A stretch of DNA of 64,000 nucleotides from Lactifluus volemus (taxonomy: Eukaryota; Basidiomycota; Agaricomycetes; Russulales; Russulaceae). Shown here piece by piece: positions 34,275 through 46,661 of this stretch (positions are counted from its first letter, which is position 1; each line of letters begins with the position of its first letter). Under the pieces are notes generated by a model. The model worked only from the letters and a program-made list of their open reading frames with translations, made no database searches and was not told the DNA's origin. Location of the stretch: NCBI GenBank assembly GCA_022376515.1, contig WTXI01000011.1:248001-312000 (forward strand). The letters are read 5' to 3'. A program made the translations under genes and the position numbers.

Positions 34275-34756
34275 AACCTTTAGACCACGACCGAGGGCAA
34301 GGACCCTCTAAAATGACCCCGCTAGCGATACCAACTCCAGATCCATCCAACAAGGTTTCACGTTCTCAGTTTCTATTTTTGAATCCAAGATACGAATAAA
34401 AAAATCCGATTCTTCACCTCTCGACACTTGTGTCTATGTTTGATTGCTCAATTCTATCAACTATCTGGTATGTGCACTTGCGAAGTGGTCGAATTCATGT
34501 TTATTAATCAGGTGTTCAGTAACTGGCACGCACTGTGTAGAACGCTTCTTTTAATTATGGCGCTCTTAGCCGCCTTATTACTTTTTTGGTACTGTAGATG
34601 GACTCTGTCGTTAGCCGCTGTTCTTTCGCTGTTTTGTGCAATGTGATAAGTTTTGTCTTGCTGTCGCGTAAATAACGATGATTACGGTAAACAGTTACCA
34701 CGGTTCCGGTCAGACGACGAAAGGGTCCGAGTCAAAACACCATCTTGTGGCCAGTG
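34275..34756. other. Intergenic before PAG1
   Basis: 480 bases holding the 3' end of the RRM gene and the PAG1 promoter. A 72-codon hydrophobic open frame (34428-34646) starts without good context and is not called. Confidence 0.4.
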
Positions 34757-37700
34757 ATGCTCTCTGAAAGTGACGACCGCGAGAATCGAAAACGGGCACA
34801 AGCTGTACGACCCCTCCCTCAACGGCCTCAACTCCCGATTTTGAGCCGGTCTGCATCGAGTGATGAACTTGTCATCCCCAACTCTCGTGCCCGGACACCT
34901 TCAAATCTAATGGAACTCGTTGAGGATGACGTCCCTTCAAATGAATCAAGGGGCTTGTATCTGGCGAATATAACAGAATCCCCAGTTTCCAGTCCATTGG
35001 ATGAACCGAGACCGTCCTCCTCGATTTCGTTATCGTCCACTTCAAGATCGTCTCTAACGCGATCACGTCCGGTGAAGAAATCGTCGCGGCTTTCCAGCGG
35101 ATCTTCTTCAACTTCTGATTTATCAGCTCCCGATGAGTTCTCTTCAGCTTCCAAGCGACGTTGGGATGATCTCCGTCGCCATTTCCTGCCATCGCATCTG
35201 GCTGCTCGCACTGCCAATGTTCAACCCTCCACAACTCCGCCTCCAGCCTCCAGCGTTCCTTCGCACTCTTCCACACCGAAGCAGTTCGAATACCTAAGCC
35301 CGGACTCAAGCAGGTCGTTGAAACGGCGCAGGAAGCAGTTGCTGATCAAACCAAGAAGTTCGCGGATGACATTCTCAGGGCATCGAGGGCCGTGAGCTCA
35401 AACGACGTCAAGGTGTCAAGGAAGGAGCGCGAAGGGTCGATAGCAAGCAAGGCGACATCGTTGAACATGGCTTTCATGAGCTCAACCACTGCGGGCCTCG
35501 GCATTGCCAGCTCTTCAGTCTCAAGCCACCTGCCGCAGAGTCGCGCCAAGGCCATGCGGAGACCACCATCCTTGCAGTCCATGGCAACTATTTCCCTCTC
35601 ACCATCAGCCGCCTTCACTTCCCTTTGCAACATCATTTCGCACTATGCATCCATCATCCCCAATCATCCCCACCTCGCGAAACTTTTGCCATACGAAGGC
35701 GAGGTCCTATCTTCCCTATTGGTGCCTTTTATGGTTTACCAAAGTGAAACCGCCGAAAACGAACGATCACAAGCAGTGGAAGCTTTTGAGATTTTAGTGA
35801 AGACTTGGGCAGCGTCAGACGAGGTAAGGCCCTTCGTGTCCATCCACCGGCTCACTCTTAGTTGCATATCTTGTCTGCGTCATAGTCTTTCCTTGAGCGC
35901 TGCCTTTGGTGTTGTAAAGTTGCGCGGATGATCCCGGATCAAAAGGATGACCGAATGAGGGTACTCCACGCCTTATGGTCCTGTTTATCATCCCCTGAAG
36001 ATCCGTTCGGGATCAGGTCGCCCATCATTCTTCAGACACTTTTTCAGGCGCTGTTTTCTCTACAAGGATCACTACTCGCTCAGGGTGATTCTGAGGAAGC
36101 ATCGTACGTGCATGGGCTCATCAATGGTGTTAAGAGAGCGGGGTGTGAGGGGCTCGATGCTTCCATGTTGATGCAGCAATATGGGGTCCAGCTCCAGTCT
36201 GAAGCCGAAGCTCATGCAACTCTGGATTGCGTGATTATCATGGCTCTAGCTGCCTGCACGGAAAATGCCACCGATGGTGAGCATCAACATATTTTACCTA
36301 ATTGGTGGCTGCGAAGGTACGCATGAATCCTTTCATTTTGTCCAGGTGAAATGATATTGTCTTAGGAAAGCTGGCTTGGTACCACTAGGTCGTCACATTA
36401 CTCAACGAGCTTGAGGCGCATTGAGACACTTAGCATCATCCAGTGCTCACATGCCCTTATAAGTTTTCTGCTCCCGAGTGACGACACAAGCCGGTCCGTT
36501 GAGGACTTTCACCTAGTTTTTGAGATCCTCACCGAGTGGCTAATCCCGGTGGCGAATACTCTCGTTCACAACGACTCCTTTGAGTGCAAGGTTATGTGTG
36601 CCAGACTCGTTCTTCACGTCTTGTCTCACTCCGGAAAGGAAACTCGAGAAGCAGTTGTATCACTTATTGGAGGGTGGCTTCGTGATCACAACCAATGGAA
36701 AGTCGCCTTCGAAGCTGCCATCCAGGCCATGGTATGTGCCTATTCTTTGAGCATTCTCGATGGTCCATTGCATCTCCCCAGGTGAAAGAAGATAACTGGA
36801 TGGCGGTAGTTGCAGTCCTAACGGCCTTAATGGAGCAACTACCCAATGAACTCTTCTCTCAGGCCGCGATGAAGTTTCTTCCGACATTGCATGAGGTGTG
36901 TCATCCCCGAGAGTCCGCGTTGTCCGTTCTTGAACGATACATATTAGAAACTGGCGGTTGACCTTCCACTTCCATTCCCAGCATTCACAGAGTTCCTCGA
37001 GAGCATCTCACAGAGGCTCCCGAAACTATTTTATAAGCCATTATTTGCTTGTGCGGCAGGAACTAAGGCAACTTCGGTCTTCGGCCATTTGCGGACAGTA
37101 GCGCTGCTGGCGCGACACCTTCCGTCCTTCTGGATTCGGGACGCTGAGATGTTACTGGTGGCCTTCATGAGTGATTCCAGTAGCATGGAAAGGAATCCAC
37201 AAGGCAATGCCGGGGCGCAATGGGGTCAGGTCCGCCTCGGTCAAGTTGCAATTTTAATAGAGCTTATTGCCCATGTTCATGCTGCAAGGCAAGACAAGGA
37301 CTCCCGAGCCGTAAGCTTTCCATTGTCTGATATTTCCAAGGCTGAGTAATATGATCAGACCACCGACTCTGCATTTCTCGCCGAGGCCAGGTTCTTCTTG
37401 GAGTTAGAGTATCGTCTTGGTGCAATCATCGACGAGAAGGTGGCGTGAATTTCTTGTTTTTGTCGATCCATTGACCGATTGAGTCTCAAGGAGCGCATGC
37501 TCCGAATACCGATGGCCCAAAGAGTTTTACTGGTCAACTTATTCTTTGAAATTCGACTGCTTTTGCGTTCCTTGAAGCCGTAGGTTCAATTCCACGGCAA
37601 CTCGAACGTTGAGGGCTGATGCTCGCACAGGGCCCAATGGCTATCTCGTGTTGTTTCCTGGGTCGTCAGCTTCAAGGAAGACGCACAGTTGCGGAGAAGG

Positions 37701-40700
37701 ACAATACGTCGATTCTCGAGACAATAGGTGATGTTCATAGCGCCCTTCAAGTTGGTCTCCTACTCCACAGAAGGTAATATCTCGGCCCATCTCCCTTGCT
37801 CTTACTGACTTCTCACAGCGCAAACATTCTACTCTTTCGTCATCATCAACATCCATGGACGGCGCGTCATTGGTAGTTGCTGGCCCTGCTACTGTCTCAC
37901 TTCCGCTCTTCACTTTCTTTTCCCGAGAGCGACAGTTAAAAGACTTCTCTAGAGGTCTCATATCGAATTCACTTCGCCTTCTAGTTTTGGTCTCTGGCCT
38001 TTTATCGAGAGAGGACCATGAGATCCTTTGCACATGTCTCTGGCAGAACTGCCTCACCCAGGCGACGCCCGAGACTCAAATTCTTGTGGGTCCACGTTTT
38101 TGTTGACGCCGTTCCGATCAGTTTCGAATCGATCATTACGACAGGCAGCTTTTTTGATTATGCAGGGCGCAGAGAAAGCCCGGGCCGCCATACTAAACGT
38201 AATCAAGGCGGATATTAAAAGGTCTGTCTTTGGAAGTATGCTCTTTCGCGAACAGGTGATTCAAGTTCTATGTCAAGCCTGGACGCTTCCCGTCGTCTCC
38301 TAGCGGCGCGCCGCCTGAGTCTGATGTCCGGATGGCGCTTTCAAATGTGGTCACAGGAGTATATTGCTGACAAGAATTACCGGAGGCCATTTAAAATCGC
38401 TCGGCTCCCCATGTCGTTCCTACCAACGGATGTAGGCTCTAGCTCTTTCGTGTTAAGGGAGGATCCAGCAACGGGGAATACGGTCAGTGGACAAGCTCTC
38501 CCACCAGAGCTTCGAAAAAGGCTCGCGGACATCGGCTGGACCAAAGACGAGAGCACCACGGATCAGAAACGCGAGTGGATCATGACCCCATTCTCGCTAC
38601 TTTCTGAACAGCAGCTGGAAAGGTTGGAGGCGGGCCTGCCTACGACGATTGTTTCTCGACCTTCTCAATCTGGCGGGCTTGATCGTCCTCCGTCCCCTGC
38701 TGCAGAATTTTCATCTTCCAAACGTCGATCCGTCTTTGTGCCACCCCTAGTATCGACGTTGCCACATCTCGCCACTTTGGCGTACGACGTTGATCTCACG
38801 GTGGCCAATGCCGCTCGGGTTGCAATCATGGATTGGATGAGACACGATCCCGCCCTCATCGCCAGACCCGCTCTGGATACTTTATCTGCCAGAGAGACAG
38901 CCCACCTCGATGCCGCTTTCGCTGTTCTTAGAGGCTACCTCCACAGCCAAACGATGCTCCCTCCCGCTATGGCACACCATATGTTCAATCACGTGGCTGG
39001 ATTTCTCAAATTTGGTGCCAAGCAGGGTGAGGGAGAGGAGGCACTCACGGGATTTTCCTATGCCGTCCCGTTACTCTCGAAGCTTGTTCCTCAAGTCAGT
39101 GACATGTCCCTACGAGAACTCCGACGTGCCAAAGTGGATGTCTTCCTGATTCCGTCTGGTTCCGTCTGGTTCCACTCCTCTACCCCTGCAGGCCCCATGT
39201 TTCCCCGATCCTTGAGCGATATCACGAGTGCGTCTGATAATGAGACAATCCTCCGACTGGGGAGGGTAGTTTTTATCCGAGTCGCTCAGAATTTGTTATT
39301 TGTGAATATGCTGAAACGCAATCACCAAGATGTTTTAGCGGTCAGAAAGAACATGGCTCGCCTATCCCTACCTATCACGGCCCCTGCAGACGACATTTCT
39401 ACCTCCACGGAACGGCGTTTTGTCTTTCCACAAAAAGATAGAACACCATCCCACAAAACTGCCGCGGACGATGATATTTCTGGTCTTTCCGTTTTGCTCT
39501 CCAGGAGTCATATCCTTTTAGTTACGGAAATTTTCCGTTCCTTGCCTCGACACCTCAACGATAGGAATGAACTTGCCGTTCTCATGGATGGCCTGAACCA
39601 AATCTTGCTCGTTCATGGAAATGACATCGGGATTGTCGCACATGCCCTCATCGGTGAGTAAAAGTACTATTTCCAAACTCTCTTCCACTCATTTCATTCC
39701 AGCTTTCATGACTGCTAGCGCACGCTTTCATCGGTTATTTGCTTCGGGCGGAGGCTATACCCTTTTCATACCTTCCCTCTTCAAGGTCTATGCCGAGTCT
39801 GAACCCAACGTCGGCGTGAGACATGCGATAGAATATGGCATAAATCGGTTCTACGCAGTTCATCAAGAGGCTTTTGTCGTCCAAGCTCTCGACGTACTTT
39901 CGCATGTAGTCATGTCTCCCGAAGTGGATGGTTCCTGGGTGGCCCTGCAGATTTTTGTACTCCTCTCTACACTGCAGGGCAGTTCTCCCGTATACGCTGC
40001 CGACAGTGCCGGCATTCATGGCTCCAATAAGATACAAGAGCAAGAGGCTCTAATGGTTCGCACAGCGGAGGAAAAACCACAGACGTTCCTTGCAATGCTG
40101 CGAAGAGGCAGTGGATCCCATAGCGAGGACGTTGGCTTCGCAGTTCCAGATCAACTTGAATACGAAGGTGGCCATCTGACGTTGGATAACTTTGTTCGGC
40201 TTCTTCTGACCGTCATTGGTCATGACCCAAGTATCCGACGCGCCGAACAGTTCCTCCGGCTGCTACGGCTCATGGCGCCATATCTCTATGATGCATCCTC
40301 CATTTCTCGACTCGTGCTTCAGGAAGGAATATATGCCTTGGGCAGAATATTCATCGCACGGAGCACTGGAAGGGCCAAGACTGCCGAAGACTCACAGATT
40401 CACCGTGAAGAATCTAGTCACTCGTTGTCACAATCGGCAGAGGCGAGTTTTGATGTCTACGAGGCAGCGTCAAGTCCAAGTAACTTTGTGGAGATGAAGT
40501 TTGACTATCTCTCATTAGTGGCAGAATTCTCAAAGTTTGGAGGGACCTTTCCACAGTCCGCGTTGAGGCGCATCTTTGATCTCGCCAATATGATGCTGAA
40601 GGATTCCGATTCCGTCGGCAGCGAACGAGTGGCTTCTTTCCTGTGCTCGTTCGCGCATCATGTCCTTGTCGGGAATAAGTCCGACCTGCAGCTGAAGCAA

Positions 40701-42241
40701 GTTCTTACCTTCCTAAACGAAATAGGCCCAATTTTCAAAACGTACGCGACGACTGCTGACTTCTCCGGAGTACTGGAAGCTGTCCTTCGCCTAGCGGAGA
40801 ACCCTCTCTATGCCAACGAACCTACATTTTCGACTGTAGTGGTCACAAACTTCTGCTCGGCTGGTTTGGAAATTATCGAAAGATTGGAATATATGGGCTT
40901 GCATTTTCCACTCCCCTTCGGCCTGTGCTTGTCCGCCTCTTGTGTCGGGCAACACTTCTGACGGGGACTGACGTTGTAGATGTTATCGAACAGCGCCCTA
41001 TTACGTTCGATTTCGTTGCTGGCATTCTGTACCCGATGGCATTGAATCTACCTTCGGCCGCAGAAATTGCGAGCGACACCCGGTGGATGGAGGCATGGCG
41101 CCGGGCGGCAATCAGACGAACGTGGATTTGTCTCCTTCAGTTGGCCATGCAAGCTTGCCGGGGCCGTCGGCCTGCAAGCGACAGGGCTTCTCAGCCTGAG
41201 CGTAGCCGGTCACAGGAAAAGAGAGGAAATATTCCTAAAACTTCCTCAGCCGCATCCCTGTCTATGGCACTTCAGACTCTCAAAGTAATCGTGTTGAAGG
41301 CAGAAGATGAGCTATCGATCTCGCTTCCGAGCATATGGGTACAGATGGGTTCACTTCTTAAAGACGTGCTTTCCCTCGGAGACGCGAGATTCGCGCTAGG
41401 CGTTCCGGTTTCATCCTTTCCCAAAGAGTCTCCCATGGCCCTGAGTTCACGGTCATCAGAGGATTCCGACCTGTTGAACCCTCCATCACCCGGTGTTCAC
41501 CCATTCCGCTTTCCCTCGCCCCCACGTCCGGCTTTCCCCCGGCCCTCTCTCCTCGACTATGTACTCTGGTCAACGTTAGAATTCGTTTGCCGTCATAGGT
41601 CACCTCTCATGCTCCAAATGCGGCTTTTTTTGCAAGAGAAAACGGCATCACTCAATGAAGAACTTCGAGCTCGACACACTCTGCCAGGTCGGAGCAAGCG
41701 CCTTTCTTACACGTCCGTGTTCTCTAAAACGCGCCAAAAATCGGAGCACAGTTCGAGAGCATCATCCGTCGAGGCCTCGCCCTTCCTTGCCCCGCTTCGA
41801 CTAAATCATGGGGATGTCCTGCTGACACCGCCAAAGCCGGAACGCAAGCCTGGCTACGCAAGAAGTCCGACCACGCCGGGGGGCTCATTGGTGGCAGATC
41901 CCAGGATTGTGCACCTAGGGCCCGTACAAAACTTCGACATGCTCCGCCGGTCGCCTTCGCCCGGGTCGGGAGAGAGTGGAGCCAAGTCGCGTAAGTGGCT
42001 ATCAGCCAAATCGACGATAATAATGTCGGAAAAACTCGCACTGGAGACATACCGCCGGGTCCGCGCCGTGCAGCGTATCATGGGATATACTGATTTGCTT
42101 CCGATGCCCGGTGATGTAGAAGGAGTCGCGGACGACGTGAGGGTTTGGTCGAAAGGAACAACATTGCGGGAGATTAAAGATGAAACTGGAGTTCTAATGG
42201 AGGAGTTTTGGTTAGAGGATGAGGAAATAATGATAAAATGA
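34757..42241 (+). CDS. TAO3: Cell morphogenesis protein PAG1 (Furry/Tao3)
   Basis: Very large scaffold of the RAM/MOR pathway that couples NDR kinase to polarised growth. After a Ser-rich N-terminus come KPGLKQVVETAQEAVADQT, then HEAT-like Furry segments through exons ending at 35823, 36316, 36731, 36895, 37310, 37439 and 37579: ERCLWCCKVARM, LRRIETLSIIQCSHAL, EILTEWLIPVANTLVH, RVLLVNLFFEIRLLLRSLKP, NDRNELAVLMDGLNQILLVHG, EYGINRFYAVHQEAF and TAEEKPQTFLAMLRRG. The end is YRRVRAVQRIMGYTDLLPMPG. Long exons run about 38285-39655 and 39703-42241. Phase conflicts of one missing base occur near 35260-35290, 37681-37685, 37835-37837 and 40904-40907, and a phase conflict near 38260-38330. Most are probably sequence errors, because sequence on both sides remains strongly family-like. 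Confidence 0.93.
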
Positions 42242-42498
42242 TTTGAAGAAATAAGGTTGTCCAACTTGATCAAATATCTCGATGTACGCAGTTCAGTACT
42301 ACCAGAAAAGGTTTCCCACGAGTGTGAAACCACGTGAACGCGAACCTTTACGCCAAACTTTGCTCCAGCTTCGTTACTAGTCCATCAACAGCTTCGAGCT
42401 GCAATCGATTAATACTTTCGCCATTCAGAACCTCTGGTGTTCCTCCCATCAGTACTAGATGACCTTTCCAAGACCTGTGATTCGGGAAGGCGTGTCAA

Positions 42499-43874
42499 AT
42501 GCTACTGCAAGGAGTCGTAACGTCTCTTGCTTACACTCACAACGATCACTTACCCGTGTGTTCTAGGCGAGCATTCCCACGTGTGACAATCGGAGCGCTC
42601 CCAGATGAAATACTCCTAAAAATTTTCGACTTCTGCCGAGTGCTAGTGGCTGATGTGGGCCCGTCGTCTATTCGGCCAGGGCTGTGGCCAAATATATGGC
42701 ATAATCTGGTGCACGTATGTCAAAGATGGCGATACGTCGTGTTTTCGTCCCCACTCCGTCTTGGTTTACGCCTTTACTGCAACGTCGTACTTCTGTGAAG
42801 GAGATGTTGGATGTCTGGCCGCCGTTTCCTATCGAAATAAGGTCTTCCGGCCTTGGGGATAACATCATGGCCGCACTCGAGCACCAAGATCGCATATGCG
42901 AGATCAATCTCGACCTAACATACCCAGAATGCGAGAGATTGGCTACAGTGATGCAGAAGCCCTTCCCTGCACTGACAAGTCTTCGTCTTAGGTCGGCTTT
43001 GTTCGAGGATGTGCCAGTGCTTCCCGATACATTCCTAGGAATTTCCGCCCCACGTCTACGATCACTCTTTTGGGAGGGCCTTGCATTTCCGAAGTTACCT
43101 CAACTTATTTTGTCTTTCAATGACCTTTCCAAGCTCTACCTTCAAAGTATACCCGATCATGGTTACATTTCACCCGATGCGATGGTCACAGGCCTCTCCG
43201 CCTTGACCAGGCTCACATACCTTTGCTTCGACTTCGACTTCGAAGAAATCGTCGCCTTTCGACCTCGACCTCCACTCACACGCGTTCTCCTCCCCGCTCT
43301 CACAGAGTCGAGTTTCGTGGTGTCAACGAGTACTGGGAGGACCTCCTGGCTCGGATCGATGTTCCTCAACTCGAAACTCTCACAATCATTTTCAAGCAAC
43401 ACGCCCTTGACATCCGACCAACCATCTCTCGCTCTCGGATGCTCGGCTATTCGATTATGCGGAGGTGACATTTAGCCTTTTTGAAGTCGACATCCAACTT
43501 TATCAGCCAGAGGAGACAGATCCCTCACTCCTGCTTGGAGTCGTAGAGGAAGTGCTCGGTCGGCAAGTCTCATCTATTGCACAGATGTGCATCCAGGCTT
43601 TGTCTCTACTTTCCAGCGTTACAGAGCTCTGCATCCAAAGCGACGGCGTGATATCCCCTTCGGACTTGTTGGACAATTTTGTATGGTGGAACTTTTCCAC
43701 TCATTCACTGCCGTTCGGACCCTGCATTTGTGGGGTATAATGCAGCCGTGCATCGTGTCTTCGCTGCGAAAGAACATTGCCATTGGGGAAAGTGTCACCG
43801 AGGTGTTACCCGAACTTCATGATCTCTACCTTCACCACAGCTTCGGCGAAACTCAGTCGAGGAGCAAGCCATAG
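42499..43874 (+). CDS. F-box/LRR-type protein (frame broken)
   Basis: Substrate receptor type for SCF ubiquitin ligase. The F-box is at the N-terminus: IGALPDEILLKIFDFCR then WHNLVHVCQRWRYVVFSSP. It is followed by the leucine-rich body: TSVKEMLDVWPPFPIEI, ALEHQDRICEINLDL, QKPFPALTSLRLRS, GISAPRLRSLFWEGLAFP, GYISPDAMVTGLSALTRL and NEYWEDLLARIDVPQLETL, and finally VRTLHLWGIM. Four frame changes, near 42773-42775, 43308, 43430 and 43688, each correspond to one missing base, and family-like sequence resumes immediately each time. Either a young pseudogene or a good gene with sequence errors; I favour the latter. The body resembles a large F-box family I recall from Rhizoctonia. Confidence 0.8.
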
Positions 43875-44715
43875 AGCTATTCATTGCTACACGTCAGCTT
43901 TACGGTCACCCTGTCACAGCCCACTACCCGCCATATAGCGATAGCGATTAGCGCAAGTTGTAATTTGGTGTTCTTCTATCCTCACGCATCTTTACTACTT
44001 CAAGCCACTTCCATATAATTTTAATTTCTCCTACGGCAGTGAACCTAGTGACTGTAACTCTCAGTTCTTTTCCTTTTCTTTTTTTCTACAGTATGTGACT
44101 TTGCTTTTAGCTTCTGCCACGTGCTAATACCCTCTTTTGGATATTGTGCCCCTCGGCCTCGGTCATTCCTTGTCAACTATGCGCCCTTTGGAATAGATGA
44201 CACACTGACAACTTTCATACTGTATACCTATTACACATAACCAGGTGGTGTGCCAGGTGCATGAGATAGAGGGAGGAATTGATGCTATATCACTATCATC
44301 GATTTTCGGGGAGTTGAATGACGACGGCTTATCTTCCTCTCTTTGTCCACAGCAGAATCCAGCCATCTCATGAGATAATCCTCCATCCCCAGCGAATTGT
44401 GGTGTGCCTCTATGTTTCGGAAATAAGTTAGGACCCACCGTGGCAAACGTTGGACGTGGTGTTGGTGTTAGGGAATGAGGTGGCCTTAGTCAAAGGGACA
44501 GAAAATGTCGCGAAGTAGATGTAAGTGTGAAGGCGGTCGCGGAAATTGAGTCTGCGGAAAGATCAGGGCTTCAATTTGACCCTATAAGATATCATACATA
44601 ATTTGGTGGTGCCAGGCGAATGAGACAAAGGGGAGGGAATAGGTCACAAGTGAGACATCGCGATCACCCAATGGAAGACGGTTAACAGTAATGGCACGTA
44701 TCTATAGTAATTTAC
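43875..44715. other. Intergenic with a diverged direct repeat
   Basis: Between the F-box gene (+) and the GH16 gene (-), both ending here. A stretch of about 55 bases around GGTGGTGTGCCAGGTGCATG (from 44244) recurs in diverged form around GGTGGTGCCAGGCGAATGAG (from 44603). On the minus strand both read as LSHxPGT, as if two copies of one exon tail. No gene is assembled from them. Confidence 0.45.
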
Positions 44716-46353
44716 CTAGAAGTTCCCAATGAAAGCCAAGAACGATGCACCCAGAAGCCACCAAGGCACATTAAGACTCCGAGAAACTCCCAGGATTACG
44801 GCTCCGTTCAAAAGGGTAGATTGGTTAGAGAAGGCAATGTTTGGTGTCAAAGCAGAGGAGTTGGAACCATAAACGTAGGAAGTGATGTTCTGCCTGGGCG
44901 GCGTAGAGTTGGTGCACTGTACGTCAACAGACTTCACGAGCGCATAGAAGTGGCCTGGATGTGGTTTGAGAGAGTTGGGCGGCTACAACATCACGATGGA
45001 CCCACCTGCAGACTGGTAGTCGGCATCCTTCCAATTAATCATGCCACCAGCCCATTTAATCGTGCCTGGGGCGGACGTGTTGATGCCCGCTGGCCATAGA
45101 CTGCCAAAGTTGATGTTGAAAAGATAGCTGTGTGGTGGCGTGAAGAGACCTACCTAATTTGAATGGACGATGGAGTTGTTGGGTAATGAGTGACGCCGTT
45201 CGCATCAATGGTGTCTGCTTTATTGACGGTGCGGACAACATTATTGTCAACAAGAAAGGTTAGGTTGTCAGGCTGCCAATCGATCTAATGAAGTAATCAA
45301 TGCCTTCAGACTAGCGACAGCTAAGTTTGCGCACGGTGAATGCATGGTAGTTGAAGTAGGTATCAGAGATACCAGTTACGACTTCGCCTTGAGTTTTGTT
45401 GGCTGTTTGTACGTGAGTACCCGACAGATACGAGCACCCGTGATGGAAAACCCACGGATGTTACCCTGCCAAAAAAGGTTGGTCTGGCCCGTAGTTGTGT
45501 TAGCGCCAGGGAATTCCCAGTCAATCTCGTCCTTGATGCCACTCATAGTGATGAAAGCCGTGACTACACCATCCCAACGACCTGTCTTCACTGATCAAAT
45601 AAGAATTTTGAAGAGGGATGTTCATGTCAAGAACAATCGCACTTGTTGCAGTAATTTTCCCGTAGTGCACGTAATGTGTGGACGATATGCGCGTTCCACC
45701 ATTGTCCTTTGTGAGGATAAGGGCCAGCTCTCCGCCACTTGAATTGGTGTTGAAGATATTTCCCCGATTCAGGACCCAATCTGCACAGCAAGTCAAAAGA
45801 AGCGAAGACTGACAAGAGACAGGGCCTCGCCGTAGGCGGTGGCATTGCCGTTATACAAGCTGGCGTTGGCATGTATGCGGGAGTTATTAATAAAGTTATA
45901 CTGAGGAAAGAGTCAGTCGCTACAGCATAAATAGACGTATCTCATGAAGGCTGACTGTGGCAGACTGACAGACGGGGTTTGGTTTACAGGAGGCCAAGGA
46001 GAAGGAAGCAAGTGGATTGCAACCACCGAGACAATACTAAAAGTCATGTGGCGAGCGCTTAGCCAACCAGTTCGAAAACATTAGGACGAGAGTATTACAG
46101 TGCCGTCACCACAAAAGCCAAAGGAGCCTGTTCGTCATTGATGCATATCAAGAATTCCGGAACCTTGAAAGCTTACTGCAGCAAGGGGCCAATGCGGCGC
46201 ATGGATTGGTGCTGCTGCTGGATTCGTCGTAAGTTGCGAACTCTTTGGAAATTGGAAATTCGGAGGTACTTGCCATGTCTGTCCGCTTTGTGCCTGAGCG
46301 CTAAAGATGGCAAGTAATATAGCGAGTGACACGATCAAAGGAAAGCGGCCCAT
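44716..46353 (-). CDS. GH16 CRH-type cell-wall transglycosylase
   Basis: Predicted GPI-anchored enzyme linking chitin to beta-glucan in the cell wall (Crh1/Crh2-type). It opens with a signal peptide (MGRFPLIVSLAILLAIFSA) at 46353 and is split by several short introns (one at about 46137-46196). A Cys-rich segment (FGFCGDG, YCLGGCNP, PNPVC) precedes the GH16 fold. The catalytic motif DEIDWEF, with both nucleophile and acid/base Glu, lies at 45511-45531, after GRWDGVVTAFITMSGIK and followed by TTTGQTNLFWQGN. Downstream are SVDVQC and TSYVYGSNSS, then a Ser/Thr region and a hydrophobic tail (WWLLGASFLAFIGNF) typical of GPI addition, the pathway PIG-P serves. All exons were not fixed to the base. 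Confidence 0.88.
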
Positions 46354-46661
46354 TCTTTGGGGTTTGAAGACAAGAAGAAAAGGGTATATGCTGTTGCAGG
46401 TGCAGCTGCAAGCCGGGAGTCCCGCCGGAAAGACAACCACCTCGATTGGCATTCATATTGGGCAACACACTGGCAAAGCGGCTCCGCGATTCCAACTCGC
46501 TTCTGCGTTCTCACGACTCGGACTTGGCGTGTTGTATTTCAATTCTGAGAGTATTCCTCTAGATTAGCGTTCTTAGTGGACTGGTTAGTATATAAATCAC
46601 TGTATGCTGGCCATTTTCCATACTCGAAGGGGAAGATAAACTTGGCGGCCAATTGGTCAAG

